Shown here piece by piece: positions 9,151 through 18,418 of a stretch of 19,057 nucleotides of DNA (position 1 is the stretch's first letter; every line of letters starts with the position of its first letter). The position numbers and the translations under genes are program-made. Under the pieces are notes generated by a model. The model was not told where the DNA came from and searched no databases. It was given only the letters and a program-made list of their open reading frames with translations. The stretch lies in contig JASBNA010000158.1 in the NCBI GenBank assembly GCA_038087015.1, positions 1-19,057 of the forward strand, in the 5' to 3' direction. This DNA is from Cerrena zonata. Lineage: Eukaryota; Basidiomycota; Agaricomycetes; Polyporales; Cerrenaceae.

Positions 9151-10638
9151 ATGACCCGCAGCACGGTCCGACACGATCCACCTGAGGTCGCAGACGCTGC
9201 AGAAGTGTCGCCTTCGAAGAAAGCGAGGTGTGCATTGTCCCTGATCTTTTCTTGTCAACCTTTCCTCACTGAGATGTAGACGAACAACCAAAACTTCAGA
9301 TGGCGGTCGTGTTCAGACGGCAGCAGCACCTATTCAGACGGACTCTGTTCAAACACCCCCCGAACCTGAGGTTGCGTCGACACCTACTGCAGATGATACC
9401 TCTGTTCTTCCATCCTCCAATTCAACTTCCGAGCCAGCTGTCGAATCGGCAGCAAGCGTCCCTCACATATCGAGGGACCCAACAACCCCGCCCGCCTCAT
9501 CCATGACAGTCCCGCCCACTACCTCCCTTCCGATTTCCCCACCTGTGATGCATCCCCCTGAAACTGCAGCCATTGATGACGTCCCTGCTGTCACTACACC
9601 CGTCGTGGTAAATGCACCTGCACCTGTTGCACTGTCCGCCCCATCAACTCCCAGTCGTTCGACAATACGTGCTGACAATGTTCCGCCAACTGCCGTCGAT
9701 GCTTCACCGGGCGCTGGTAGCGCTCCTTCTTCCACCACGTCCAGTCCGGCGAGGACCAATGTCTCTATGAACAAGGTGGCCATTCGCCGCCCAGCTTCCC
9801 TGTTACCCACCCGAGTAAGTAAAGCTGCATCATGTTTATTAAGAATGGTTATTTGACGCTGATTGCTTGTCACAGCCCATTGAACCGATGACCCTGGAGA
9901 CACGGTCCTACTTGGATGCTCAAGACGTAGAGCGTTTTAATGGTCTCCGTCAGTTCTGCGAGCCCGCTTCGGCAACGTATGCCGTCGGCGTACTGCCGGA
10001 GCAGCTGTCATGGGGTGCGCCCGCACGTGGACATGACGATCGTCGAACCTACATTACGCAGGGACAGACCAAGGTGAAGGTTTGCATAGTTGGAGAGTTG
10101 CTAAAATTGGAAGAGATCGGTGGGGGTGTTTATGGGAGCCGTGCAGTCCTCACTATTCTACCCTTGATCGAGAGTGATGCACTGCGGCTCGATGAATTGC
10201 TGGCCACCTTTGCGACGTCGTCTGCGAGTAAGTTATGCTCCGAGCGCCTTCGCTTGCCTTGGTTGACCGTTTGTTTTAGTGGCAGCCACCAATATATGGG
10301 AGCGAGGCGCGTGGATGTCCCAGTTAATTCCCAAAAAAGTGAGTAGCTATTGCAGTCTCACTCTACTTGCCTAACAAGTTCTCCAGGCTGGAACTATGGA
10401 CGCCATTTACGATGCGCGGGTTGACTTCGGCTTGAAGACGCAGATGCCCAGCTTGGTCGCTGGGAACCTCTCTCGAAACGACATAATACTAGCGGAGGCT
10501 TACATCACTCGTTACCAGCATGCCGACGACGTTACAAGGGTCCAACGTTACAGGGACAATTGGACTTCCATTGCGTATCGATGTAGTCTAGAACTCGTCA
10601 GCATATCCCTTCTGAAGACTGTGGACGTTCCGTTGTGA
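9151..10638 (+). CDS. Gene C: spliced gene with Pro/Thr/Ser-rich N-terminus and possible OB-like C-terminal region
   Basis: Five exons: 9151-9227, 9280-9814, 9876-10227, 10280-10338, 10387-10638. Introns are 52, 61, 52 and 48 bp; the first uses GTGTGC, the others GTAAGT or GTGAGT. All phases agree, giving 424 aa. Residues about 16-29 are basic (SPSKKAR continuing RTTKT across intron 1), a possible nuclear signal. Residues 30-204 are a low-complexity Pro/Thr/Ser/Ala-rich, probably disordered linker. From 205 the protein looks globular: TKVKVCIVGELLKLEEI, GSRAVLTILPLI, then NDIILAEAYITRY at 372-384 and W400 followed by LELVSISLL. The alternating hydrophobic pattern resembles, loosely, the C-terminal part of gene B. 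Gene D begins 50 bp after the stop. Function unknown; single-stranded DNA binding is a hypothesis. The last exon might instead splice into gene D (see findings). Confidence 0.75.
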
Positions 10639-10688
10639 TTTTCCCCAAACAAGCCTACTTTCTCCTGTTCGCCGCATACGTTGTCACC

Positions 10689-13558
10689 ATGATTCTGGTT
10701 GGTATGTGCAACCCTTCACATTTCTATTCTTTCATTCCCTCTATTTGTATTGTGCCTGTGGTCGTTAGGCTTTGTGTGTCACAGTCTCGAACGTGTATAT
10801 CGGAGCGATAAATAACATACGTCCTGTTGGTTGGAAGACGGTCCGAATTACGTTAACACCACGTGTGAGAGTTTCTCGGCGCTCCGCTGCGTTTTGCAAC
10901 CACGTCCACATGGTACTGCTGGCCGGCGATGGTGTTCGTTCCAACGTTCATCACAAGCTCTTTTCGTGCGATGGCCACGCAGTCTCTGGACGCGAACAGA
11001 ATGCCACTGTGGTACTCTGACTTCAAACATGTTGTCTGGCAGGATCATTGCCTACTCGTGTCGAATTCTCCGTTTCCAATGGAACTGCCTCCCGGTAATG
11101 GTGTGGACGTTTCTGAAGACAAACCGTTCCACCTTTCGTTGCTAACCAAACCTCATTGGGGCAATGACAAATTTTGGTACTTAGCGATGCTTCCGCGTCA
11201 CCCCACGCTCTTCCATGATCCGTTGTTCAGTTCGTTGAGCATCCCCTTTGATCGTCTACCGGTTGAAGAAACGCCTGATGGCATGTATGTGTTGAAGGAT
11301 TCCATCGGCGACGTATGGCTGCAACTCCAGTATTTGACGGTGCAGAGCTACAACCAGCTGAAAGAGAAGTATTTGCCCATCGTGCCTCTCGCGACGACAG
11401 TACCCCCATATCCTCAGTCAACGGGATTTCGTGAAAAGCACGGAACGGAACTCGCTGCACGTAGAGCGGCGCACCGTGCCAGAAGGTTGTTTCTCCCATG
11501 GCTTTGCCTTTTGGCCTGCACAATAGCGGCGGCGTCACGTGATCGTGACAGTACGCCTCCTCAATGGTTCCAGGTGTTGGCGACATCCGAAGTAAAGTTC
11601 CCACCTTTTTGGCTTGACAAAATAACAGGCTGTAACTTTCTCACTCAATTCTCTCCCTCGGTCCCGCGTCGCGGCATTGTGTATAACATGTCTCTAGAGT
11701 GGGGATTTTGGTCATTGTATCCCGTTCTCCGGGTTGCGCACTTCCCGATATCACTCTGTTTCCCCCACGGAAATCGAATTAACTACAAAATGGGCAGGGA
11801 GATCTTCCCGGACAAGGCTAGAATACAGGAGGCTCGAAATATCTTTAATAATCTCTCCCATGTGAGAGAGGCGACCGTCAACCCTACGGAGCTCGTATTC
11901 CATGACGATCGTGGTGACAATGCCCATCCATCGGAGCATGCTCTTCACCTCGCCGAGGAGAGCAGCGCTACCATCCCTGCCGACGCCCTGACTGCATTCT
12001 TTCGACAGCGCAAATTCGATCGCGATCGTCAACAGCTTACGAACAGCGGCGACCACAAGCTTGTTGCTAGGAATGCAACTGTTGGCGAAAGGCTCCAGTC
12101 TAAATCTGGATTATACGAATGGATCGCCCTTGAGTGTTATCCGTGGTATGAGCGCCAAAGAGTGCCTCGATGGGATCGAGAAGAGGTTTGGGCTTCGTAC
12201 ACTGTCAATCAACGGATATATGACGCTGTTGCGGATGAGTGGGATTGCGTTGCAGATTTTGCACCGCTGGAGAGTGTATACTGTACTATCGTTGGTTGTC
12301 GCGATGCTACACACGACCATGATGATGAAGACGCAGATGCAGTGGCCAGCGACATGGAATGTTTAGGCCAGCTTCCGGTGGTAGGGAGTCGCAGGCCAAA
12401 CGAGCTAGAGCAATTGACATTCTCAAGGGCAAACATGGAACCTTTCATGGACGTCTTGCGTTATCGATATGGCCTCCAAACATCAACTACACAGGGCCCC
12501 CTCGTCGTACCTACAGAGCCAGAGACGAGGTTAGCTGTGTTGAAAGGTCTGCACTCGATGGTGCAAGAAGAGGCAGTAAATGACCTGTCTTGGCAAGTTG
12601 GGGATGTCCCTGCCGCTCTAGTGAAATTTTCTAACGCTTGCGAGAATTATGAGTTGGTGCCCACGTCTCTGGCGGATTGTCATGTCCCAGATGAAGAGTT
12701 TAACCGTCGACACAATGTATGGGGCTTTACGCAAAGCATAGGACGACCCGTCAACACACCCACCTGCCTTTATGTCATCAAGACCATCAACTCGGCGGCA
12801 CTTAACTGGCTAATCGCCGTTCATTCGCGCACGACTTGGCGCGAGATCCTTCGAAGGCGTTGGGGTCCAGGCAACGCTCAGGTCTGCCGAGCATTACTGG
12901 AAAGGGGGCTAGCGTTCAAAAAGCTGTGGAAAACGGAAGTTCCTTTTACAAACCTTCAGTGTCACTTGGTGCAGCCCATTTATCGCTGGGATCGCTGGAC
13001 CTTCACAACGGATGATTACCGGTCGTATGTCGAAAGACGATTACACTTGTTCAAAAACGTGGCTGTGTCTTCCGCCGCACTGCAATCGGGCGGTATCTTG
13101 TGGCGATTAGCTATGGAGTCAGATGTCGACATCGATAAGGTGGCGTTGGCGGCGAGTGCTGATGAAACACTTGCTATCGAGGCAGTTCATGTGGGCAATT
13201 CGGTATTGCACTACAACAAAATGCCGCCGGAAGTGACCGAGGGCATTGTAGGCGTGTATAAGATTTTTACAGGTTAGTTTTGGTTAGCACATGATTCTCA
13301 ATTTCTCACGAGTTGGTTGTAGGCAGAGGAGACCAAACGGCGGATGTTTCATGGTGGCCGAAGGAAAATACATGGAATGCAAGCGGATTCAATTGTGGGC
13401 ACTGGACGATACAGTGCGAGGAATGGTATCGCAGGCGGTGTGAGGCGATTGCGAGCGGGCAGGCTCTGCCCCGAAAACCAAAAGAATGGCAGAGTGCGCT
13501 CAAGTTGTGGCTAACACCTATGAAGAATTTGAGGCGGAACTTGGAGCGCAGTTTGTGA
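10689..13558 (+). CDS. Gene D: large tryptophan-rich protein of a widespread basidiomycete mobile-element-associated family
   Basis: Preferred model: exons 10689-10701, 10785-10864, 10983-13272, 13323-13558, giving 872 aa. The frame from about 10983 to 13272 and the last intron (13273-13322, 50 bp, GTTAGT) are secure. The first two introns (83 bp GTATGT; 118 bp GTGAGA) are less certain, and a start at the ATG at 10929 or 10974 is the alternative. Landmarks: a hydrophobic stretch at about 199-215 (LFLPWLCLLACTIAAAS); NQRIYDAVADEWDC from residue 440; an acidic run near 475; and a Trp-rich C-terminus across the last splice (KIFTGRGDQTADVSWWPK, then HWTIQCEEWYRRR). I remember the NQR-YD-EWD and SWWP...CE-W motifs from a large uncharacterised Agaricomycete family, but no search was run. 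Its biochemical role is unknown. It follows gene C by 50 bp, suggesting joint expression or a misjudged boundary. Confidence 0.7.
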
Positions 13559-13906
13559 CCTTGATGAGTATCCTTGGAGAGTGCTCGCGTTGGTGTTGAG
13601 GGTGAGCGAAACGATAAGGCAAAACGGAATACTGTTTATAGAGACGGAGAACAATATACACGTGTTTTCATATTAAACTAAGAGCGTCTGGAGTCGAAGG
13701 TGAAAGGACGAAAGGTTTTGATGCGAATCGCTGGGTACCTGGATCCTCGTATGTATTATTAACAAGGAAGAGAAGAAAAATCTCGAAAGGGCAAGTAGAG
13801 TAATAGTGACAGGAGTGGAGAGGTCCTAAAGGGGAAATGATACGCCCGAAGAGGATACGTCGGGCTCAACGTGGAGAATAGAGCTGGCAATGACATAACG
13901 CAGTGT
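13559..13906. other. Convergent intergenic region between gene D and NTase-like gene 1
   Basis: 348 bp with no gene, shared by the 3' ends of gene D (plus) and NTase-like gene 1 (minus). It has A/T-rich stretches suited to 3' UTRs and one 6-bp inverted repeat at 13844-13865. This is a candidate place for the border between the transposase-linked module and the genes to the right, but I saw no Helitron 3' end. Confidence 0.5.
13844..13865. repeat. Inverted repeat with 6-bp arms and 10-nt loop
   Basis: GCCCGA at 13844-13849 pairs with TCGGGC at 13860-13865. It lies 42 bp beyond the stop of NTase-like gene 1, in its likely 3' UTR. No CTRR follows within about 12 nt on either strand, so it does not fit a Helitron 3' end. 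Confidence 0.4.
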
Positions 13907-14776
13907 CTAGACTGGCGTTGCAGGCGGTTCTCCTGGCAAAAGCCTGACTGTGCTGCTAGCAGGACGAGCGTGGAGAAAACAACGCGTATTGCCGCAAGCC
14001 CTGCCTCCCAAACGCCAGGCGGTGGTGAACTCGGCACCCGGTTCTGCCCAGTCGTTGACATCGTAATTCGCGTCCCATATAGGCACCACTAGAGTGTCGT
14101 AGTCTCCAAAGTATCGGTCTCGGCTGGCGCAGGCGGAGAAATGAGCGCAGGAGACGGTTAAATCGGAAAGGTGGCGGTTGGATGCGTACAACACGAAACC
14201 CCGCGCCTTGTACTTGTGTGTCATGGCAGAGGCGTTGGGGTGCTGGCGACGAAACCTCACGAGCGCTGTGCGATGATAGGTCAACTTGGGGTACGGACAG
14301 ATAAAAGAGTCTGCGGTAAGAGCGTTCATTACGTGGGTACCCCAGAAATTGGGTAGCGGATTGAATGGCGATTGAGATGAGCTCTGCATAACGTCGATGA
14401 CGCCATAGCGGGTTGTCACCTTCACCAGGCGTTTGTATCCTTGCCCTAACCTTGGATATACATGATTGGGCTCAACATCGCTGTCAAACTGTACATTGGC
14501 GTCTGGTAGTTGCATTATGAACGTCAACGCCGTTTCAAACGACTGGCGGGGAACTATGACGTCGGTATCGGCGGGCTGCCAAGCAGACGGTCGACGCAGG
14601 ATGTAGTGAAGGGCTGTGGAACCTGTGATGATTGCTTTAGTGAGTCTCATCATGTCGCGAAAAGCGACCGGCCGATCAGTTATCTTGGACAATGCTTTCA
14701 AGAAGGACAACATGAGCTCGGTTTCCACGAATGGGCGCCATTGCGGATCGTGCAGCAAGGCCACCAGTGTTGGCAT
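13907..14776 (-). CDS. NTase-like gene 1: putative nucleotidyltransferase-fold protein
   Basis: 289 aa from the first in-frame ATG (14774-14776). The frame is open further upstream to 14857 but begins there only with TTG. Signature of the DNA polymerase beta/nucleotidyltransferase superfamily: GSTALH with G52/S53, then D70 and D72 in PADTDVIV, and a third acidic residue D128 in VIDVMQ after KRLVKVTT. The gap between GS and DxD is 16 residues, a little longer than the usual superfamily spacing, so the assignment is tentative. Downstream are the conserved blocks MNALTADSFICPYPKLT, RDRYFGDYDTLVVP and AWRLGG..C..CF. It is a clear paralogue of the gene at 17531-18418. I recall similar MN-TAD-YP-LT proteins as an expanded Agaricomycete family. 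Substrate unknown. The conserved CDMPTLV block at the N-terminus straddles the ATG, so an upstream exon or a lost start is possible. Confidence 0.7.
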   Translation of the reverse strand: MPTLVALLHDPQWRPFVETELMLSFLKALSKITDRPVAFRDMMRLTKAIITGSTALHYILRRPSAWQPADTDVIVPRQSFETALTFIMQLPDANVQFDSDVEPNHVYPRLGQGYKRLVKVTTRYGVIDVMQSSSQSPFNPLPNFWGTHVMNALTADSFICPYPKLTYHRTALVRFRRQHPNASAMTHKYKARGFVLYASNRHLSDLTVSCAHFSACASRDRYFGDYDTLVVPIWDANYDVNDWAEPGAEFTTAWRLGGRACGNTRCFLHARPASSTVRLLPGEPPATPV

Positions 14777-15413
14777 ATCGCAGAATTTAATGATGCGGCC
14801 TTTTAATTCATTGGGGAGTTTGCTGTACGTGCCGGTATGAGTTACGGAGTGTGTCAATGATAAATATCACCTACTGAACAAAATGGCCTGGTGGAAAAAA
14901 GACGAATCGGCGTGCGTCGCCGGTTACCAAAGGCATGGTGAGATGTTGAGGTTTCTGATGAAGAGAGCTAGACGTTTCGACAAGATGTGGGCGACCTCTA
15001 CTTATACTGTTTTTTTGCGCCCAACGCACCCGATTCGGGTGGTGGTCAACACTTTCGTGGCTGACCGTTAAGAGCGGGGCGGAGGTCGGCCGCTGCTCGA
15101 TCCGCGGTGCTGCGGCTCGTTGCATCCGTTGGAGGTACAATGGTGGAGACTAAGGGTACGAGTGTGTATGGCAACACACACCTGCCCTCGCAATGCAAAC
15201 GTGTGTGCGGAAGGCGACGGTTAGCGGGACTGAGGCCCCCCCCCCGCACCATCAACCGACGTCCGGACTCGAAGAATGGACGGTCCGTAATGCATTATCC
15301 GCAGCGGAGGCAATCCCTGTGCGGATGTCGATCTGTTCGAGCAAGAGTAAAAGTTGAAGGTGCAGATCTTTCGTTAGTGCTCGTGAACGCACTACCAACT
15401 ACCATCAGCCCTC
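14777..15413. other. Intergenic region between NTase-like gene 1 and gene E
   Basis: About 640 bp with no well-supported gene. The left 100 bp include the open but ATG-less 5' extension of NTase-like gene 1 and a weak TATA-like GATATTTATC (minus, 14859-14868). A 62-codon frame at 14883-15071 starts with ATG but has no recognisable domain. A run of ten C lies at 15236-15245. Additional 5' exons of gene E may be here, but I could not find a consistent set. Confidence 0.45.
15236..15245 (+). repeat. Homopolymer of ten C
   Basis: An uninterrupted C10 run, prone to replication slippage and to sequencing error. If gene E has upstream exons, an error here could hide them. Confidence 0.8.
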
Positions 15414-16294
15414 ATGGACTACATCATTCGTGCGGTAAGTATCCTTTTGGCTGTGTTTCATTGCTGCTCTAACGAGGTGTTCAGAGGCAAATGGGAAGTC
15501 ATTTCGTTGGCAACCTGAGTGCATTACATGACATGGAATGGCGCAGGACGCAGACAAACGGTGACTACATCGTGACCCGTTGTTGCCCTGAAAGTGACGA
15601 CGCCTGGAAGCACACCCTCACAGAGGTCTTCCCTCGAGAGTTTCGCTTCGTTGGCATGTTAGCGGAGGGCATCGATTGTGATCTCACTGACCACCGACGA
15701 CTCACCAACGAATGCCCGAAAGCCAAATTATTCGACAGTGATCGCTACCCCGGCATACATTCAAGAAAAGCGGATGTCACCTCGGTTTGTCGCCACCTTG
15801 AGGGGTCAATCGCACAATCGGCATTCCGCCGAGAACACCGGTTCCTCGAGCGTGGTTGCCCTGTGCTCATGTTTCCAAAAGTTCTGCAAGTGAGTCTTCG
15901 ATTGCTCCCAAAAAATGGTTCATGTTTAATGCGGCAGTAGCGCTTGAACCCACCTCTCGTAGACGCAGACGGTATGGTTCCGTTCCAAATCAATTATGCT
16001 GCTGCCAGACGATTACGGGACGCTGAGGGCAGTCTTACTCTCGAGGAGGGTGAACTGCCCTGCGACAAGCACGGTGTACAGTACTGGGAACTGGAAGGAG
16101 GGCCGTGGAGTGTTGCACCCTTGCCGATTTACGGTGAAGGCATTGAGTTATTGCCTTTTACGCGGTATTCTGATTTGAGAGGGGCATTGGTTGAGGCAAA
16201 AGCTACAGCGGTGCATGGAGTTAATGAGCAGAGCGAGAGGGAAGGATTTTATTTTCAGGTGCAGAGCATGGACGTCTTAAAATTTCATGTATGA
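15414..16294 (+). CDS. Gene E: spliced gene of unknown function
   Basis: Three exons: 15414-15434, 15485-15889, 15941-16294. Introns are 15435-15484 (50 bp, GTAAGT) and 15890-15940 (51 bp, GTGAGT, acceptor CAGTAG), both phase 0. This gives 259 aa. The CAG three bases earlier would place a TAG in frame, so the TAG acceptor is preferred. I recognise no domain. Visible features are several Cys and His residues in the first half (TRCCPESDD, CDLTDHRRLTNEC, ERGCPVLMFPKVL) and an acidic, Trp/Tyr-containing second half (YWELEGGPWSVAPLPIYGEG) ending in GFYFQVQSMDVLKFHV. The in-frame TGA at 15384-15386 bounds the first exon, but no clear TATA box precedes it, so the start is uncertain. It lies between the two NTase-like paralogues. 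It could be a truncated copy of a larger protein. Confidence 0.55.
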
Positions 16295-16790
16295 ACCGGG
16301 CCAAGTCTAATCTCCGGTGTCTGGCACTTTTCTTGTTATGCAATGAATGTTTCGTGCTATCGGTTTGGTCAGTGTGGATGACTTGTGAGGCGGTCTTGCA
16401 ATGATGACCAAAACCTAAACCCGATACATGTTTTCGTCCGCACGTCCGGTCGGGGAGGAAATGTCCAGGGCCGTAACGATTAGAATGTAGAAAGGCGGAT
16501 GAAAGCCTTGTTGCGATGCGGATGACGAGGCTACTCGGATTAAACCGTGCCCTTCCGCGAAGGAGGTACGATCCGCGGACATTAGTGGAGAATTGACGAG
16601 TCCAATATAGGTGGTCAGCCAGGCCAATGTGTTGGACGAATGGGAAAAGGCAGGAGGTCTCTATACATATATAACGATGCATTCTACTTGACGACACCGG
16701 CGATAGACTCTGTCCGTGGCCAGTCCCTCCCCCACCAGCCCCCTCAGTACTAGCGAATTTCGCACCTTTTTCGACGTCAGTGTCTGTATC
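16295..16790. other. Intergenic region carrying the promoter of gene F
   Basis: About 500 bp without a supported gene. It contains a TATATAA box at 16668-16674. A 192-codon minus-strand frame (16221-16799) covers it but has no family resemblance, runs antisense into the ends of genes E and F, and contains the gene F TATA box, so I do not call it. Confidence 0.5.
16668..16674 (+). promoter_or_regulatory. TATA box of gene F
   Basis: TATATAA lies 123 bp upstream of the ATG at 16791. The only ATG between them (16676-16678) is too close to the box to be in the transcript and opens a frame of four codons. Confidence 0.5.
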
Positions 16791-17303
16791 ATGCATCATG
16801 ACCTACATGCTGACAGGCTTGAATCTCAGCACGAAATGCAGGATCTTGAACGTAACTCACCGGTGCGAGTTATGGTGGTGAATACAAACGACCACGATGT
16901 TGATGGCCCCCCCCCTCTGGAACTGTGTGTGCCATTAGAAAAAGAGATAGAGAGCGATGCGAAGGACGGTGTAGTTGTTCAGGTGAGGTTATCACGCTGT
17001 TGTGATTGCTGTGTACTAATGGGTCAGAATGACTGTACACAGCCTGCATTGCCCCAGGACGTCGGTCGCGGTAGTAGTACAGACTTAGCGGACCGGATTG
17101 CAAGGGCAAAAAATGCTGCGTTGGTGGAGGAGTGTAGGCGAGCGGAAGGTTTCGCGGTGAAGAGGCGAGCTGATTTTCGCTCACTGACAGTGGGAACAGT
17201 TGAGGATCGGGAAAAAATGTGGCGGATTCTTCAACACTTTGCGAATAGTGCGCAGAATCAGGTGCTTGAAGAGTTGAAACGGAAAGGGGCTGACCGTTCT
17301 TGA
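16791..17303 (+). CDS. Gene F: small helical protein of unknown function
   Basis: Two exons, 16791-16982 and 17028-17303, with a 45-bp intron (GTGAGG donor, TACTAAT branch site, CAG acceptor). Because the intron length is a multiple of three and it has no stop, the frame also reads through it. The spliced product is 155 aa. The ATG at 16791 has A at -3. The first half is acidic and includes GPPPLELC, encoded over a run of nine C (16907-16915). The second half is charged and strongly helical by composition (LADRIARAKNAALVEECRRA ... WRILQHFANSAQNQVLEELK), suggesting a coiled coil or helical bundle. No family recognised. It lies between gene E and NTase-like gene 2, convergent with the latter. 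Confidence 0.55.
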   Translation: MHHDLHADRLESQHEMQDLERNSPVRVMVVNTNDHDVDGPPPLELCVPLEKEIESDAKDGVVVQVRLSRCCDCCVLMGQNDCTQPALPQDVGRGSSTDLADRIARAKNAALVEECRRAEGFAVKRRADFRSLTVGTVEDREKMWRILQHFANSAQNQVLEELKRKGADRS

Positions 17304-17530
17304 GAGCACGCCGAAGGACATGTTTCGCGTTAACTCTTACGGTCATAGTAGAGTTGATGATGGTCCAGTGACAGTAGCTGCAGCATTATCTATTGTTCCT
17401 TGGAGTAGAACAAAATCGGTCAATTGATGATAGGACTGTGTATTATCGTATTTTATAGACATGTATGTGGATATGAAGTAAAATGATCGACTCGTCAATG
17501 AGGAGGGCAACTTCGGACACGCCTCTGAAC

Positions 17531-18418
17531 CTATGCCTCTTCGACCGTTTGCAAGCCAGCCTGCCAGCCTCCGTTCACTATCATGGTGACGGCAATACGA
17601 GGTGTCGCTAGGAAACAGTCTATGTTGTTACAGGGGCTTCCTCCAAGTTGCCAGGCACTGGTCATGTTGGAATCGGCAAGTTCGGTACCGAGTTTGTCAA
17701 CGTGAGCGGCGCTGACGAAGGGGAAGACGAGGCAATAATCATCGCCAAAATAACGTTGTCGCCTCGGACATGCAATAGACGTCGTGCAAGATAGACTTCC
17801 GTCTAGATGTTTACCGGGTGCAAAGAATGTGAAACCACGCTCGATGTACTTTTCAAACGGAGATGGGGGTGGAAAGTACTTCTTCATGGCGCCGCGGTGG
17901 GAGAATGTCAGTGTGGGGTATGCGCATACAAAAAAATCGGCCGTGAGTGCATTCATTACTAGGGTTGTCCAGTAGTGCACCACAGGGTGATATGGCGACC
18001 TCTCCTTGCTCATCATGACATCGAAGGTAGTCATGTTGGTAGTGACCTTCACCAAACGTTTCAAAGTTGCATTGATACTGTGATACACTCCGGGCGGTAC
18101 GTTCTGGCTGTCGTAGGTGATGGCGGCTCCCGGCAGCGCCAGAATAAAGCGGAGTGTTGTGTCGAAATAAGCCGGTGCCACCAAAATGTCGGTATCGCCG
18201 GGTGTCCAGGAGCTGGGCTCGCGGAGAAGAAAGTGGAGGGCTGTGGAGCCAGAGATGATACAGTTCGTGTCTCTCATCATGGTTCGAAAGGCGGCGGGGT
18301 CGAGGGTGAACCTAGAAAGGAGTGACCTGAACGACATCCTGAGCTCCTCAAGTGTTATATCGCGCCAGTTGTCGTCATGGCAGAGGCCAACGAGAGTAGG
18401 CATATCGCAGTACTGCAT
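17531..18418 (-). CDS. NTase-like gene 2: putative nucleotidyltransferase-fold protein
   Basis: 295 aa from the first in-frame ATG (18416-18418); the frame is open back to 18517 but without ATG. It is a paralogue of the gene at 13907-14776, sharing CDMPTLV, the GSTALH motif (G57/S58), D75 and D77 in GDTDILV, KRLVKVTT followed by D133 in FDVMMS, the block MNALTADFFVCAYPTLTF, RQRYFGDDYCLVFPF and AWQLGG..C..CF. The three acidic positions and GS are intact in both, which argues for selection on a catalytic site. As in its paralogue, GS and DxD are 16 residues apart, so membership in the nucleotidyltransferase superfamily is likely but unproven. A TATAAAA box lies 122-128 bp upstream, which agrees with the chosen ATG. 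Substrate and pathway unknown. Confidence 0.72.
   Translation of the reverse strand: MQYCDMPTLVGLCHDDNWRDITLEELRMSFRSLLSRFTLDPAAFRTMMRDTNCIISGSTALHFLLREPSSWTPGDTDILVAPAYFDTTLRFILALPGAAITYDSQNVPPGVYHSINATLKRLVKVTTNMTTFDVMMSKERSPYHPVVHYWTTLVMNALTADFFVCAYPTLTFSHRGAMKKYFPPPSPFEKYIERGFTFFAPGKHLDGSLSCTTSIACPRRQRYFGDDYCLVFPFVSAAHVDKLGTELADSNMTSAWQLGGSPCNNIDCFLATPRIAVTMIVNGGWQAGLQTVEEA

Noticed and set aside
9463..9903. 146-codon minus-strand frame rich in Gly/Val/Thr
   Set aside because: It is the antisense shadow of the low-complexity Pro/Thr/Ser linker of gene C.
10831..11145. 104-codon frame overlapping the start of gene D
   Set aside because: It lies in a third frame with no splice signals joining it to neighbours, and its codons conflict with the better supported D frame.
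14871..15140. Minus-strand 89-codon frame as a first exon for NTase-like gene 1
   Set aside because: Its frame ends in TAG before the candidate donor, and the frame that would fit the phase has no ATG after an upstream TAA.
16221..16799. 192-codon minus-strand frame
   Set aside because: It is antisense to the ends of genes E and F, contains the gene F TATA box, and has no family resemblance. The plus-strand models have better splice and start signals.
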